From the NCBI GenBank assembly GCA_019240405.1, contig JAFAYL010000025.1, forward strand, positions 1 to 64,000: 64,000 nucleotides of DNA, read 5' to 3'. Positions 36,618 through 46,062 of this stretch are shown one piece after another. The translations under genes and the position numbers were made by a program. Every line of letters starts with the position of its first letter. Within the stretch, counting starts at the first letter, position 1. The stretch is from Acidobacteriaceae bacterium (GTDB lineage: Bacteria > Acidobacteriota > Terriglobia > Bryobacterales > Bryobacteraceae). Below the pieces are notes generated by a model. The model saw nothing but the letters and a program-made list of their open reading frames with translations. It did no database searches and had not been told where the DNA came from.

Positions 36618-38342
36618 ATGGCCGGCTTTAGGACACTTTACATCGGTAGCCTAGGGACGACTCAGACAAGCTACGTGAGCAGTCCATCTTATTTTCCAGA
36701 CGGCAATCCCGGATCTTTCGTCTATGGAAATACCCTGGCGCGACTGTTCGGCTATAATTCGCAGCTTCAGTTGAGTTCGGTTGCGGATACTGTGGGCAAC
36801 AGTCCGAGTGGATATGTGTTTGCCGCCTATCCGGACTGGGGATCGGGAAATAACAACGGCAATCTGCAGAGCGCGCAGACCTACGCCGGCGGACCGGGGC
36901 AGTTGAGTTCGTTGACCGTGTTTAACGATACCTACACCTATGACGGCGTCAATCGGCTTACGGGCGTCTATGAGGCGGGTGGGAGCAACAACCAGCTTTA
37001 TGCACGTTACTTTGGCTATGACACGTACGGGAACATGTGGGTAACATCCACCGCTGGCGTTCCGGAGAGCGGCATGACTCCGAACAATAACGTGTACAAT
37101 TCGGGCAACAACCGCATAAGCGGCAACAGCTATGATGCTGCCGGCAACCAGACGGTCGTAGGAAGTTACTCGATCACCTATGATGCCGAGAATCACCAAA
37201 CGACGGCACTCGACAACACGACGCAGGGGCAAGCGACATATGTATACGACGGAGACGGCAGGCGCGTTCAGAAAATTATTCAAGGCGGGGCTATCACGAC
37301 TTACATTTATGATGCGGAAAATAAGTTAGCAGCAGAGTATTCGTCTGCCGGACCGCCTACCAACCCTTGCTACACCTGCTATTTAAGTTCGGATCATTTA
37401 GGCAGCACAAGGTTAGTTACCGACCAAAATGCGAATGTGATCGCTCGCCATGATTACCTTCCATTTGGGGAAGAAATTCCCGGCAGCCTCCCGGGTCGAA
37501 GCTCGACGTGGGGCGCTGCGGATAATGTGAACCAGAAGTTTACCGGCAAAGAACGGGATGCGGAGACCGGGCTGGATTATTTCGGAGCAAGATACTTTTC
37601 AGGCGCACTGGGAAGGTTTGCAAGCGCAGATGAACCTCTGAGTGATGAGCATGCCGAGAATCCGCAGAGTTGGAATCTTTACACTTACGTCAGAAATAAT
37701 CCCCTGAGGAGCGTCGATCCAACAGGCAAGGCGTGCTTGGACGGAGGTAGCGCCGCGAGCTGCGGTGATTACATTCTCGGCGGCCTTATGGCGATCGGAA
37801 ATATTCCAAGCGACTTAGTCAATTTTCCCAATCGCGTCGCTGACGCTCTCATTTCTCCTTTTACGAGTTTTCGGTTCGGCGACGCTGTTTCGCATCCTTT
37901 TACGCCTAGCAACCAGGACCAAGCCGAAGGCATGAAAGCCGCAAATGTGGTGCTGCTCGCCGCGCCCCTAGCAGAAGCCGGTGCGGCAAAGATCGCGGAG
38001 ACCAGCGAAGCTGTCGCTGAGAGCTTCTCAACTGCAACGATAGGACCCAAGGTGGGCGAGGCTGGTGGTCCAGGTGCTGGGAAAGCATTCCCAAATGTAG
38101 TGAAAGATGCCGCTCGTGCTGAAAGCAATGACACATGTGTTTTTTGCAGTCACTCAACCACGCGGACCGCTGGCCCGGAGCAATCAAACATTGATCACGC
38201 GATCCCGAAGAGTAGAGGAGGGAATAACACATTGAATAATGCTCAGAATACTTGCCGAACCTGCAACCTTGACAAAGGTGCTCGAACAACAGAAGAATAC
38301 GAGGAACACTTGCATCGCCAAAAGCGCCCAAACGACCCATAG
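36618..38342 (+). CDS. Truncated RHS-core protein with C-terminal HNH nuclease tip
   Basis: 574 residues, whereas full RHS proteins exceed 1,300. It contains RHS/YD repeats (YTYDGVNRLTGVYEAGG, FGYDTYGNMWVT, SYDAAGNQTVV, ITYDAENHQT), the core motif SSDHLGSTRLVTDQNANV and the closing segment KFTGKERDAETGLDYFGARY (residues ~310-330) and LYTYVRNNPLRSVDPTGK (~350-370), after which a variable tip begins. The tip ends with an HNH endonuclease: CVFC, SNIDHAIPKSRGGNNTLNNAQ and CRTCNLDKGAR, i.e. paired CxxC zinc ligands around an H-N core. There is no N-terminal signal or secretion domain. Its start codon lies within a decayed RHS remnant, so the first ~20 residues are doubtful. Confidence 0.85.
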   Translation: MAGFRTLYIGSLGTTQTSYVSSPSYFPDGNPGSFVYGNTLARLFGYNSQLQLSSVADTVGNSPSGYVFAAYPDWGSGNNNGNLQSAQTYAGGPGQLSSLTVFNDTYTYDGVNRLTGVYEAGGSNNQLYARYFGYDTYGNMWVTSTAGVPESGMTPNNNVYNSGNNRISGNSYDAAGNQTVVGSYSITYDAENHQTTALDNTTQGQATYVYDGDGRRVQKIIQGGAITTYIYDAENKLAAEYSSAGPPTNPCYTCYLSSDHLGSTRLVTDQNANVIARHDYLPFGEEIPGSLPGRSSTWGAADNVNQKFTGKERDAETGLDYFGARYFSGALGRFASADEPLSDEHAENPQSWNLYTYVRNNPLRSVDPTGKACLDGGSAASCGDYILGGLMAIGNIPSDLVNFPNRVADALISPFTSFRFGDAVSHPFTPSNQDQAEGMKAANVVLLAAPLAEAGAAKIAETSEAVAESFSTATIGPKVGEAGGPGAGKAFPNVVKDAARAESNDTCVFCSHSTTRTAGPEQSNIDHAIPKSRGGNNTLNNAQNTCRTCNLDKGARTTEEYEEHLHRQKRPNDP

Positions 38343-38356
38343 GATCAGCTTCACCG

Positions 38357-38863
38357 ATGAATACACCTCACTCCAATCAGTCGACCGGCTTTGATGAAGC
38401 ACTCGTGAAAGTCTTCGTCAACCTTGAACCTGCCGACTGGCATAGGTACAGAACTGAATCCCTTTGGGCCGAACCGCTCGGCAACAACTTGTATCGCATC
38501 CGGAATGTACCGTTTTATGCAATGGGCGTCAGTAACGAGGATATAGTGCGGGCAGATTTAAAAAACGATAACCTCTTCCTGCAGAGAGTTGACACCCGTG
38601 GTGGACATTCGACATATCGGTTCTTCACTATGGAAGGAATCAGCGACGAGCAGTGGATTCCATATTGGGAGCCGCTTGAGAAGCTCGGCTGCACATATGA
38701 AAGGGGCACGGCACGGCTGTTCGCTGTGGATGTTCCACCTCAAGTAGATATATACAAAGCTTATGAATTGCTGGACTTGGGAGAGAAGGCGGGAGTCTGG
38801 GGCTTCCAAGAAGGCCATTGTGGTCACGTGATATCTGGAGCTTCCGGCGCTCTCGCCGAGTGA
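38357..38863 (+). CDS. DUF4265 protein, candidate immunity protein
   Basis: 168 residues, starting 14 bases after the RHS-HNH gene. It matches the DUF4265 pattern (VFVNLEPADWHRYRTESLWAEPLG, RIRNVPFYAMGVSNEDIVRA, GGHSTYRFF, ARLFAVDVPPQVDIYKAYELLD, GVWGFQEGHCGH). Cytosolic, no signal. A small protein gene placed immediately behind a polymorphic nuclease tip is the usual position of its immunity gene, so I infer that it may neutralise the HNH domain; no direct motif proves it. Confidence 0.75.
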   Translation: MNTPHSNQSTGFDEALVKVFVNLEPADWHRYRTESLWAEPLGNNLYRIRNVPFYAMGVSNEDIVRADLKNDNLFLQRVDTRGGHSTYRFFTMEGISDEQWIPYWEPLEKLGCTYERGTARLFAVDVPPQVDIYKAYELLDLGEKAGVWGFQEGHCGHVISGASGALAE

Positions 38864-38990
38864 ACGTCCTTTTCTTGAGCTGACTGTTCTAGGCGCAGGG
38901 TAGCTTCAGCTCAAACTGCGCACTGGTTCTGTAAATGAACGGATCTCGACTACGACACTTAGATTGTGATTGAGCTCTACCGGAACAGGC

Positions 38991-39685
38991 ATGAACACAA
39001 ATCAAATTCTTGCCGATCTCGATAAGCACGCGTTCGAGTTCAACTTCCCCGTCCTAAATAATGCATATGTGGAGTTCGGCGCTGCTCGCCTTACCGCGTT
39101 TCGAAAGGCTCAGGACTGGCTCATTTGCTTCGAGATTCTAGGATTTTCGACGAGAGAGATCGCGTTTGTCGACGATCTGTATGCCTACGGTTCGTGCATC
39201 GAAAAAGGGGGGTATATTAGCGAAAGCGTGCCTCTAACCTCGACGGAGGAGCGGCCGCTCCTTGATAGAGAGACAAACGAGTGCCTCGCCGACTGGAGCA
39301 ACTGGTCGATTAACCTGTATGGCGAAAGGATGCGTTCTCGCCAACCCCGGATGAGTACAGACAGGCCGGGATTTCCATAGGCCGTGCGCACGGCCCCGGG
39401 AGTTTGCAGGAAATCGAACTGATGCGGTTCCTGACCCATCGGCTCGGCGCGGAAAGGCTTTTCATGTCCGATCAGGTGCTGTTGAGCCATTTTGCGAAAT
39501 GCAGGGACTTATCGAAGTTTCTACAGACCACGCTTTGGGAGCATCCGGATGTAGCTGTCGGAGAGAAGCCATCCGGGAATGTGAGCATCCGCAGTCTAGT
39601 TATGGCGCTCGCCCAGGGAGACCGTTCGCTATTTATGCAGGGCCGACCTAACACTCACTGGAAGTTTTGGACACAGGCTGCATAA
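38991..39685 (+). pseudogene. Frameshifted DUF7003-like protein
   Basis: The first frame (ATG 38991) encodes DLDKHAFEFNFPVLNNAYVEF ... LADWSNWSINLYGER and stops at 39380. In another frame, entered at about 39326-39331, the reading continues without stop from DAFSPTPDEYRQAGIS through AHGPGSLQEIELMRFLTHRL to HPDVAVGEKPSGN and PNTHWKFWTQAA, ending at 39685. Joined, the two halves make a normal ~231-residue protein, so one base is missing near 39328. The architecture resembles the DUF7003 group; I am moderately sure of that name. It sits in the RHS island behind the DUF4265 gene and may be a decayed second immunity gene. Confidence 0.7.
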
Positions 39686-39814
39686 GCAGCCACTGAATTC
39701 TGAGGGTAGCGACACTCTCAAGGAAGACAGTGCGTGCGGGCCGACAGAACCAGTGAGCAACTCTGACTGAAAACTCGACCTCACCAACCCGTAAACTCAA
39801 AGTGGAGGCCCGAA

Positions 39815-40189
39815 ATGGACAGCCACCGTGCCGAGCGGGTTTCAGAAGCCCTCCGCGAAGAGTTGGGGGAGATGATCGCTTATGAACTTTCAGACCCGAG
39901 AATCGGCGAGGTGACGATCACTGAGGTCCTGGTCTCACCGGATATGAAGCACGCTCAGATCCGTTTGCACCTGGGCGATGAAACCGGCCAACAGCAACAG
40001 ACTCTGGAAGCCCTCGACGGCGCCCGCCATTTCCTCCGGCGTCAATTGACCGAACGGCTCAACCTCTATCGCGTCCCCGAGCTGCACTTCGAGGCGGACG
40101 TCCTTTCACCTGTGACCGCCCGGGTGGACCATATTCTCAAGCGAATCCGGCGCGGCCGCCCTCGCGATGAAAACCGCTCGCCTGGGTAG
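39815..40189 (+). CDS. rbfA: Ribosome-binding factor A
   Basis: 124 residues. A KH-like protein that helps mature the 16S 5' end. Typical segments are RAERVSEALREELGEMIAYELSDPRIG, VTITEVLVSPDMKHAQIRL and the C-terminal RVPELHFEADVLSPVTARVDHIL. AGTGGAGG precedes the start. It normally follows ylxP directly; the RHS island intervenes here. Confidence 0.95.
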   Translation: MDSHRAERVSEALREELGEMIAYELSDPRIGEVTITEVLVSPDMKHAQIRLHLGDETGQQQQTLEALDGARHFLRRQLTERLNLYRVPELHFEADVLSPVTARVDHILKRIRRGRPRDENRSPG

Positions 40190-40222
40190 GCCCGTTCCAT
40201 CTCCAGCCACACTCGGAGCACT

Positions 40223-41257
40223 ATGCGCGTCGCACCCCTAAGCGGCAGATTTCTTGAAGCGTGCCGGCGGCGCGCAACCGACGTTCGGCCCGTCTGGTTT
40301 ATGCGTCAAGCCGGGCGCTACCTCAAACCGTATCGCGATATCCGCTCGAAGCACGGCATTCTCGAAATCTGCAAGAAGCCGGATTTGGCCGCAGCCGTTA
40401 CGCTGCAGCCGGTCGAAATCTTGGACGTGGATGCCGCCATCATCTTTGCGGACCTCCTCCTTCCCGTTGAGCCAATGGGCCTGAAACTCGAATTCGTGAC
40501 TGGCGAAGGTCCGCTGATCGCGAATCCAATCACCGAACCGGACGACATCGAAGTCCTATCCACAAACCGGACGGACGAGCTCCAGTATGTTGCCGAAGCG
40601 ATTCATCTGGCCGCTCGTGCGCTGGACGGACGGGTTCCCATAATCGGATTCGTCGCTGCTCCATTCACTCTCGCGAGCTACATGGTTGAAGGTGGTCCCT
40701 CGAAAACCTTCCTCAAAACGAAGAAGCTTATGTTTGGCGATGAGATCCTCTGGCGCCGCTTAATGGGAAAGCTTGTGGATGTCCTGGGAGAGTTCGCCGC
40801 TATTCAAATCGGCGCAGGAGCGCGCGCAATTCAGGTGTTCGATAGCTGGGCTGGTGCGCTAAGTCCCGAAGATTACATTCGATATGTCCAGCAGTACTCG
40901 CGAGCGCTCATCGAGCGAATTCGGGCCGCCGGAGTTCCCGTCATCCACTTCGCAACGGGAACGGCAGGTTTTATCCGCGAGCTGCACACTGCCGGAGCCG
41001 ATGTAATGGGCGTCGATTGGCGCGTCAATATTGATCAGGTGTGGGCGGATATCGGCTACCGCGCCGCGATCCAAGGCAACCTCGATCCAATCGCTCTATT
41101 TGCTCCCCTACCCGAACTTCGCGCCAAAACTGAGGAACTCTTACGTCGAACCGGAACGCGGCCCGGCCATATCGTAAATCTGGGACACGGAATCCTTCCC
41201 GAAACCCCTGTCGAGAATGTGAAGGCCGTAGTCGAGATCGTCAGAAACTTCCGGTAA
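40223..41257 (+). CDS. hemE: Uroporphyrinogen decarboxylase
   Basis: 344 residues. Converts uroporphyrinogen III to coproporphyrinogen III. The signature RPVWFMRQAGRYLKPYR (residues ~22-38) contains the substrate-binding arginines, and the catalytic Asp of IIFADLLLPVEPMG (near 77) is present; the second signature region GFVAAPFTLASYMVEGG is also intact, as is NLGHGILPETPVENV near the C-terminus. It stops one base before the GTG of the HemY-type gene, so the two are co-translated. Confidence 0.96.
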   Translation: MRVAPLSGRFLEACRRRATDVRPVWFMRQAGRYLKPYRDIRSKHGILEICKKPDLAAAVTLQPVEILDVDAAIIFADLLLPVEPMGLKLEFVTGEGPLIANPITEPDDIEVLSTNRTDELQYVAEAIHLAARALDGRVPIIGFVAAPFTLASYMVEGGPSKTFLKTKKLMFGDEILWRRLMGKLVDVLGEFAAIQIGAGARAIQVFDSWAGALSPEDYIRYVQQYSRALIERIRAAGVPVIHFATGTAGFIRELHTAGADVMGVDWRVNIDQVWADIGYRAAIQGNLDPIALFAPLPELRAKTEELLRRTGTRPGHIVNLGHGILPETPVENVKAVVEIVRNFR

Positions 41258-41258
41258 T

Positions 41259-42683
41259 GTGTCAGATACCGAAGTAGTCATTGTAGGCGGCGGAATCTCC
41301 GGGCTTTCGACGGCCTACTTTCTCGCGACGCAGGGCATTCGTTCCACAATCGTCGAAAAATCGAATCGTCTTGGCGGCCTCATTCGAACCGATCTCGTTG
41401 AAGGCTGCCGGCTCGAAGCAGGCCCCGATAGCTATCTCGCAACCAAACCGGCCGCTACCGAGCTCGCGCGGGAGCTCGGCGACTTGGGCAGGCAGATTAT
41501 CGGCTCTAACGATAAGGCGCGCCGTATATTCATCGTCCGTCACGGAAAGCTTGTTCCCATGCCCGAAGGGATGGTGATGATGGTTCCCGCGCGCTTGATG
41601 CCTGCTTTACGTTCTGAACTCTTCAGCTTCAAAACGAAGCTCGGCTTTGTGTCAGAAGCGCTCGCCGCGCCACGCGACCGGGCCGAAGACGTTTCGCTGG
41701 AAGCATTCATTCTGGACCACTTCGAAAGAGAGGTTCTCGACTATGTGGCCGAGCCGCTGCTCACTGGCGTCTATGGCGGCGCGCCCGCCAATTTGAGCGC
41801 CCAAAGCGTACTGCCTCGTTTCGTGAAATATGAACAAACTTACGGAAGCCTGATCCGCGGAGTGCGTCGCGAGCAGCGCGCTAAATCACGCCAGAGCAGC
41901 ACGTTTCTCTCCTTCGAGCGGGGTATGCAAAGCCTGACCGATTCACTCGCCAGGGCCGCCGAAACCTTTCAGACTACGCTCTGCGCGCCTGCTACTCGCG
42001 TCGGAAGGACTGCCGATGGCTGGCTCGTCCAGGCTGGCGCCCAATCGTTCACCACAGATCACGTTGTCCTGGCATGTCCAGCCCACGCGTGTAGCGAACT
42101 CCTCGCGCGCGCAGAACCGAATCTGGCCGCAAAGCTAGCCGAAATTCCGTACTCCTCCGCAGTTCTGGTCACGCTAGCCTACAAGCGCTCCAGCCTGCCA
42201 AGAATCCCAGAAGGCTTCGGCTTTCTTGTCCCCCAAACCGAGCGGCGTCACGTGGCTGCGGCGACTTGGGTCAGCACAAAGTTTCCTTCCAGGGTTCCTG
42301 CGGAAACCGCAGTCTCAAGAGCCTTCATCGTCGGATCACCGGCGGAGGAGCTTTCGGGCGTCGGCCATGAGACTTTGCTAAACCTGGTTCGCGCCGAACT
42401 CCGTGACTTGGCGGGAATCGAAGTGCAGCCGCTATTTCACACCGTCCATATCTGGCCAAAATCCATGCCTCAGTATGTGGTTGGTCATGCGGAACGGCGT
42501 CGTGAAATCGCGCGCATGCTAGACGCCACTCCCGGTCTTTATCTTGTCGGAAACGCCTACGATGGCGTGGGCATTCCCGATTGCGTCAGTTTAGCCAAAG
42601 AAACGGCGAAACGAATCACAGCATCTCTGAAAGGAAATTCACGTAAGTCAGGTGTTCAATCTCGCCCTAATTACACGTCTTAA
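41259..42683 (+). CDS. hemG: Protoporphyrinogen/coproporphyrinogen oxidase, HemY type
   Basis: 474 residues, FAD-dependent amine-oxidase fold. The dinucleotide motif VVIVGGGISGLSTAYFLA is at residues ~6-23, followed by EKSNRLGGLIRTD and EAGPDSYLATKP; the C-terminal FAD segment is GLYLVGNAYDGVGIPDCV. It oxidises a porphyrinogen to the porphyrin with oxygen. Sequence alone does not tell whether it acts on protoporphyrinogen (classical path) or coproporphyrinogen (CgoX path); no ferrochelatase or HemQ gene is in view. GTG start coupled to hemE. Confidence 0.88.
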   Translation: MSDTEVVIVGGGISGLSTAYFLATQGIRSTIVEKSNRLGGLIRTDLVEGCRLEAGPDSYLATKPAATELARELGDLGRQIIGSNDKARRIFIVRHGKLVPMPEGMVMMVPARLMPALRSELFSFKTKLGFVSEALAAPRDRAEDVSLEAFILDHFEREVLDYVAEPLLTGVYGGAPANLSAQSVLPRFVKYEQTYGSLIRGVRREQRAKSRQSSTFLSFERGMQSLTDSLARAAETFQTTLCAPATRVGRTADGWLVQAGAQSFTTDHVVLACPAHACSELLARAEPNLAAKLAEIPYSSAVLVTLAYKRSSLPRIPEGFGFLVPQTERRHVAAATWVSTKFPSRVPAETAVSRAFIVGSPAEELSGVGHETLLNLVRAELRDLAGIEVQPLFHTVHIWPKSMPQYVVGHAERRREIARMLDATPGLYLVGNAYDGVGIPDCVSLAKETAKRITASLKGNSRKSGVQSRPNYTS

Positions 42684-42736
42684 CCAGTGGAGCGATCCAA
42701 ACTATAGCGCCAGTAAGGAAGGCAGTAGGAGGAGAG

Positions 42737-43414
42737 ATGATGAAAATTTTTTGTGGAGCAATTCTGGCGGCACTGATCGCAGTGCCGGCATTTGCACAAA
42801 AAACAGCAGCCGCGCGATTGCAAGCTGCCACAACTGACTTGAACGAGATCATGAACGCGTCCGACAAGGGGATTCCGCAAGACCTACTAAATAAGGCATC
42901 TTGCGTGGTGGTCATTCCAAATCTGAAAAAGGGCGGGTTTATCGTCGGTGGAGAATACGGAAAAGGCTTTTTCACCTGCCGTAAAGAAAGCGGAGTAGGT
43001 TGGAGCGCGCCCGGTTCAATCCGGATTTCGGGCGGCAAGTTCGGGCTTCTGGTCGGCGGAGCCGAAACTGACGTAATCATGCTGGTTATGAATCCAACCG
43101 GCATGCAGCATCTTCTAAGTGACAAGTTCCAGCTTGGCGGCGAAGCGTCCGCAGCCGCTGGACCGATTGGCCGTGATTCTTCCGCCATGACAGACGCAGC
43201 CATGCACGCGGAAATACTGACTTACTCTCGATCACGTGGTATTTTTGGCGGCCTCGATCTCGGCGGTGCAGCCGTTACCGAAGATCACGACTCGAACAAA
43301 GAGTTGTATGGCCAAGACCTGAGTAACAAAGAAATCCTGAACAGCAACATTAAAGTACCTGCCGCCGCAAGAGACTTCGTTCACACTCTGGACCGGCTCT
43401 CTTCTCGCAAGTAG
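42737..43414 (+). CDS. Exported SYLF (Ysc84) lipid-binding-domain protein
   Basis: 225 residues. AGGAGG at 42727-42732 lies 4 bases before the first ATG and 7 before a second at 42740, so the latter may be used. A signal peptide ends IAVPAFA. The rest is one SYLF domain: ASCVVVIPNLKKGGFIVGGEYGKG, SGGKFGLLVGGAETDVIMLV, HAEILTYSRSRGIFGGLDLGGA. Eukaryotic SYLF domains bind phosphoinositides; bacterial members are periplasmic or outer-membrane proteins with unknown role. A terminator follows at 43439. Confidence 0.9.
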   Translation: MMKIFCGAILAALIAVPAFAQKTAAARLQAATTDLNEIMNASDKGIPQDLLNKASCVVVIPNLKKGGFIVGGEYGKGFFTCRKESGVGWSAPGSIRISGGKFGLLVGGAETDVIMLVMNPTGMQHLLSDKFQLGGEASAAAGPIGRDSSAMTDAAMHAEILTYSRSRGIFGGLDLGGAAVTEDHDSNKELYGQDLSNKEILNSNIKVPAAARDFVHTLDRLSSRK

Positions 43415-43438
43415 TTACCGCACATTTTCAACAACAGC

Positions 43439-43476
43439 ACAGCCACCCGTTGCTCCGGCAATTGGGTGGCTGTTTT
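43439..43476 (+). terminator. Intrinsic terminator after the SYLF gene
   Basis: ACAGCCACCC (43439-43448), a 15-nt loop and GGGTGGCTGT (43464-43473) followed by TTT: a 10-bp stem with a short U tract, separating hemE-hemG-SYLF from ddl. Confidence 0.85.
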
Positions 43477-43512
43477 GTCTCAGGCTGGCTCCGCATCGAG
43501 AGACAATAAGAG

Positions 43513-44523
43513 TTGAGCAGGAAATTGGATAAGATCCGGGTGGCTCTCGTTGACGGTGGCCGCTCGGGCGAACACGAGATTTCGCTTCGTTCGGCGGAAT
43601 CGATCAAACGCGCGCTCGACCGGTCTAAATACGAATTAATTGAATATTTCATTCGCAAGGACGGGAAATGGGATCCTCAGCCCATTCTTCCTGAACCCGC
43701 CTCCAATCCCGGCATCGATGTCGTAATTCCGATGCTGCACGGCACTTTTGGAGAAGACGGAACCGTACAGGGTCTGCTGGAATTAGCGGAGCTCCCCTAC
43801 GTCGGGGCAGGCGTGCTCGCTTCGGCCGCTTCAATGGACAAGGGCATGACCAAGCGCTTGTGCAAAGAGGCGGGACTCCCGGTGTGTGAATATCTCGTCC
43901 TAATCAGAGGTCATTTCGATCCTGCAACGATCGATTTGCCATTCGACTTTCCAGTCTTCATCAAGCCGGTAAACCTGGGATCGTCGGTCGGAATCACAAA
44001 AGCGAAAAACAGGCAGGAGCTGCGCGAGGGGCTCGAAATCGCCGCACAATACGATCGCAAAATCATCGTCGAGCGTGGCATCGAAGGCAGGGAGTTTGAG
44101 TGCGCTGTTCTCGGCGGTGATCTGCCAACCGCATCCACACCCTGCGAAATCATTCCCTCCAAGGAGTTCTACACGTACGAAGACAAATATCTCCTCGATG
44201 AAGCTGTAATTGACCTTCCGGCTAAGCTAACTCCGGACCAGACCAGTAACTTACAGCGCCTTGCAATCGCCTGTTTCGAAGTAGTTGAATGCGAAGGAAT
44301 GGCCAGGGTTGATTTTCTGATGGATGCGAAAACTAGCCAGTTATTTATCAACGAAATCAATACGATTCCTGGCTTTACCTCGATCAGCATGTACCCGAAA
44401 ATGTGGGAATACTCAGGCATTCCGTATCCCGAATTACTAGATAGACTGATCAGCTTAGCTTTCGAGCGTGCCGACGCACGCCGTCAAACTCGCTATTCAC
44501 GCGCAGAGGTGATGCAGACGTAG
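43513..44523 (+). CDS. ddl: D-alanine--D-alanine ligase
   Basis: 336 residues, ATP-grasp enzyme that makes D-Ala-D-Ala for peptidoglycan. The N-terminal domain begins [23 protein letters not shown]; the ATP-grasp shows [16 protein letters not shown], the omega/loop [10 protein letters not shown] and the metal ligands in [21 protein letters not shown]. Translation likely starts at the TTG at 43513; no strong ribosome site is seen. The stop is immediately followed by the GTG of the S41 protease, so they form a coupled pair. Confidence 0.95.
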   Translation: MSRKLDKIRVALVDGGRSGEHEISLRSAESIKRALDRSKYELIEYFIRKDGKWDPQPILPEPASNPGIDVVIPMLHGTFGEDGTVQGLLELAELPYVGAGVLASAASMDKGMTKRLCKEAGLPVCEYLVLIRGHFDPATIDLPFDFPVFIKPVNLGSSVGITKAKNRQELREGLEIAAQYDRKIIVERGIEGREFECAVLGGDLPTASTPCEIIPSKEFYTYEDKYLLDEAVIDLPAKLTPDQTSNLQRLAIACFEVVECEGMARVDFLMDAKTSQLFINEINTIPGFTSISMYPKMWEYSGIPYPELLDRLISLAFERADARRQTRYSRAEVMQT

Positions 44524-46062
44524 GTGCCTAAGTCTTTCCCACAAACATTCTTGTTGCTGTTTGGACTGGCCTCGGTCTTAGGTGCACAAAGCCCGGAGTC
44601 TATCGCCAAACCCAATGATCCCGCCGAGCAGATTGCTCCATCTTTGAAGCAATTCGTTGAGGTTCTTTCTACCGTACAGGCCGAAGCCCCAGATGAGCAG
44701 CCGCTCGACAAGCTGATCTACGAAGGTGCAATCCCTTCCATGCTCCGCGAGCTCGATCCTCATACGCAGTTCTTCGATCCTGCTCAATTCCGGCAGTTGC
44801 AGCAGATGGAAGAATCGGAACAGAAAGGATTCGGCAGTGTCGTATCGGTTCTTCCCGGCCAAGTCATCTTCCTCCAGACTCTGCCTGGCACTCCATCTAA
44901 TAAAGCTGGCATTCAACCGGGCGATGAGTTAGTTGCAATTAATAACATCTCGATCGCCTCTCTCGAACCTCAGCAAATTGTCGAGTTGCTCACGGAAGCG
45001 CGGCAGCAGAGGGTAACAGTTCACATACGGCGGCAGGGATCACCGAAACTCCTCGCATTTACTCTCACGCCAGAGTTAGTAGACTCGCCTAGTGTCGATC
45101 GGGCCTTCATGCTCGCGCCCGGCACCGGCTACATTCGGCTGACGAGTTGGGATCTTCAAACGGCCAAGCAGTTGCGAGACGCCATCGATAAATTGGGAGG
45201 AAACTCGCTTCACGGTCTGGTGCTCGATCTTCGAAACAATCCGGGTGGAATCGTGAAAGCCGCGATTGAAGCCGCAACCATGTTCCTGCAACCTGGTCAA
45301 AGAATACTCAGCGCGAAAGGAAGAACCGGCGAGGGAGATACGGCCGACGTGCCGAAAGGCGCGGTTCCATATAAATTCAAGTTGGCGATATTGATCAACG
45401 AAAAGACCGCTAGCGCGTCAGAGATTCTTTCCGGCGCATTGCAGGATCATGATCGCGCCATAATCGTCGGGCTGCCCAGTTATGGCAAGGGCTTGGTGCA
45501 GAGCGTTGTCCCGCTTTCAAACGGTGCCGGGCTCGCCATTACGACCGCCTTCTATTACACCCCGAGCGGCCGGTCAATTCAGCGGCCTCTTCGGAACTCC
45601 GCTCTCTCGGAGACGTTCAGTAGCTTGTCCAAACAAATCCGCGAATACAAAACAGATAAGGGCCGCGTCGTTACAGGAGGCGGGGGGATTCAGCCAGATA
45701 TTCAAGTCGAGTCCGCTATTCGCACTCAGCTCGAGACCGTTCTGGACGCGAGCGGCGTGATGACCGAATTCGCCACTCAGTACCTTTCGGCGCACTCGCC
45801 GTTAACTGCCGGTTTTGAGATAACCCCCGAGATCCTCGACGAGCTAAAAGTGTTCTTATCCTCGCGGCGAATTCAGCCCAGCATTGCCGAATGGAGCGAG
45901 GAGCGGTCCTGGATCGCGGCGCGTCTCAAAGAAGAAATCGTTACACAGGCCCGCGGGGTAGATAAGGGCGACGAGGTTGCCGCCCAGCACGACCCTCAAA
46001 TTCAAGCCGCGCTCCGCGGAATGGCCGATGACACACTACTCGCGGCGAGCGGCTCTCACTGA
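44524..46062 (+). CDS. S41-family carboxy-terminal processing protease
   Basis: 512 residues with a signal peptide (LLLFGLASVLGAQ), so periplasmic. Residues ~100-180 form a PDZ domain (PSNKAGIQPGDELVAINN) and ~200-400 the peptidase core: GLVLDLRNNPGGIV, the nucleophile Ser in INEKTASASEIL (about residue 299) and the Lys of LPSYGKGLVQ (about 322). The ~110-residue C-terminal extension is variable. The GTG start follows the ddl stop with no gap. Pairing with ddl suggests a role in envelope or peptidoglycan maturation, but the substrate is unknown. It ends with a 7-base tail overlap with the convergent glycosyltransferase gene. Confidence 0.92.
   Translation: MPKSFPQTFLLLFGLASVLGAQSPESIAKPNDPAEQIAPSLKQFVEVLSTVQAEAPDEQPLDKLIYEGAIPSMLRELDPHTQFFDPAQFRQLQQMEESEQKGFGSVVSVLPGQVIFLQTLPGTPSNKAGIQPGDELVAINNISIASLEPQQIVELLTEARQQRVTVHIRRQGSPKLLAFTLTPELVDSPSVDRAFMLAPGTGYIRLTSWDLQTAKQLRDAIDKLGGNSLHGLVLDLRNNPGGIVKAAIEAATMFLQPGQRILSAKGRTGEGDTADVPKGAVPYKFKLAILINEKTASASEILSGALQDHDRAIIVGLPSYGKGLVQSVVPLSNGAGLAITTAFYYTPSGRSIQRPLRNSALSETFSSLSKQIREYKTDKGRVVTGGGGIQPDIQVESAIRTQLETVLDASGVMTEFATQYLSAHSPLTAGFEITPEILDELKVFLSSRRIQPSIAEWSEERSWIAARLKEEIVTQARGVDKGDEVAAQHDPQIQAALRGMADDTLLAASGSH

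Noticed and set aside
36054-39685. Prophage or insertion sequence in the RHS island
   Set aside because: No transposase, integrase, phage structural gene, clear target-site duplication or terminal repeats were seen; only the imperfect inverted repeat at 35985.
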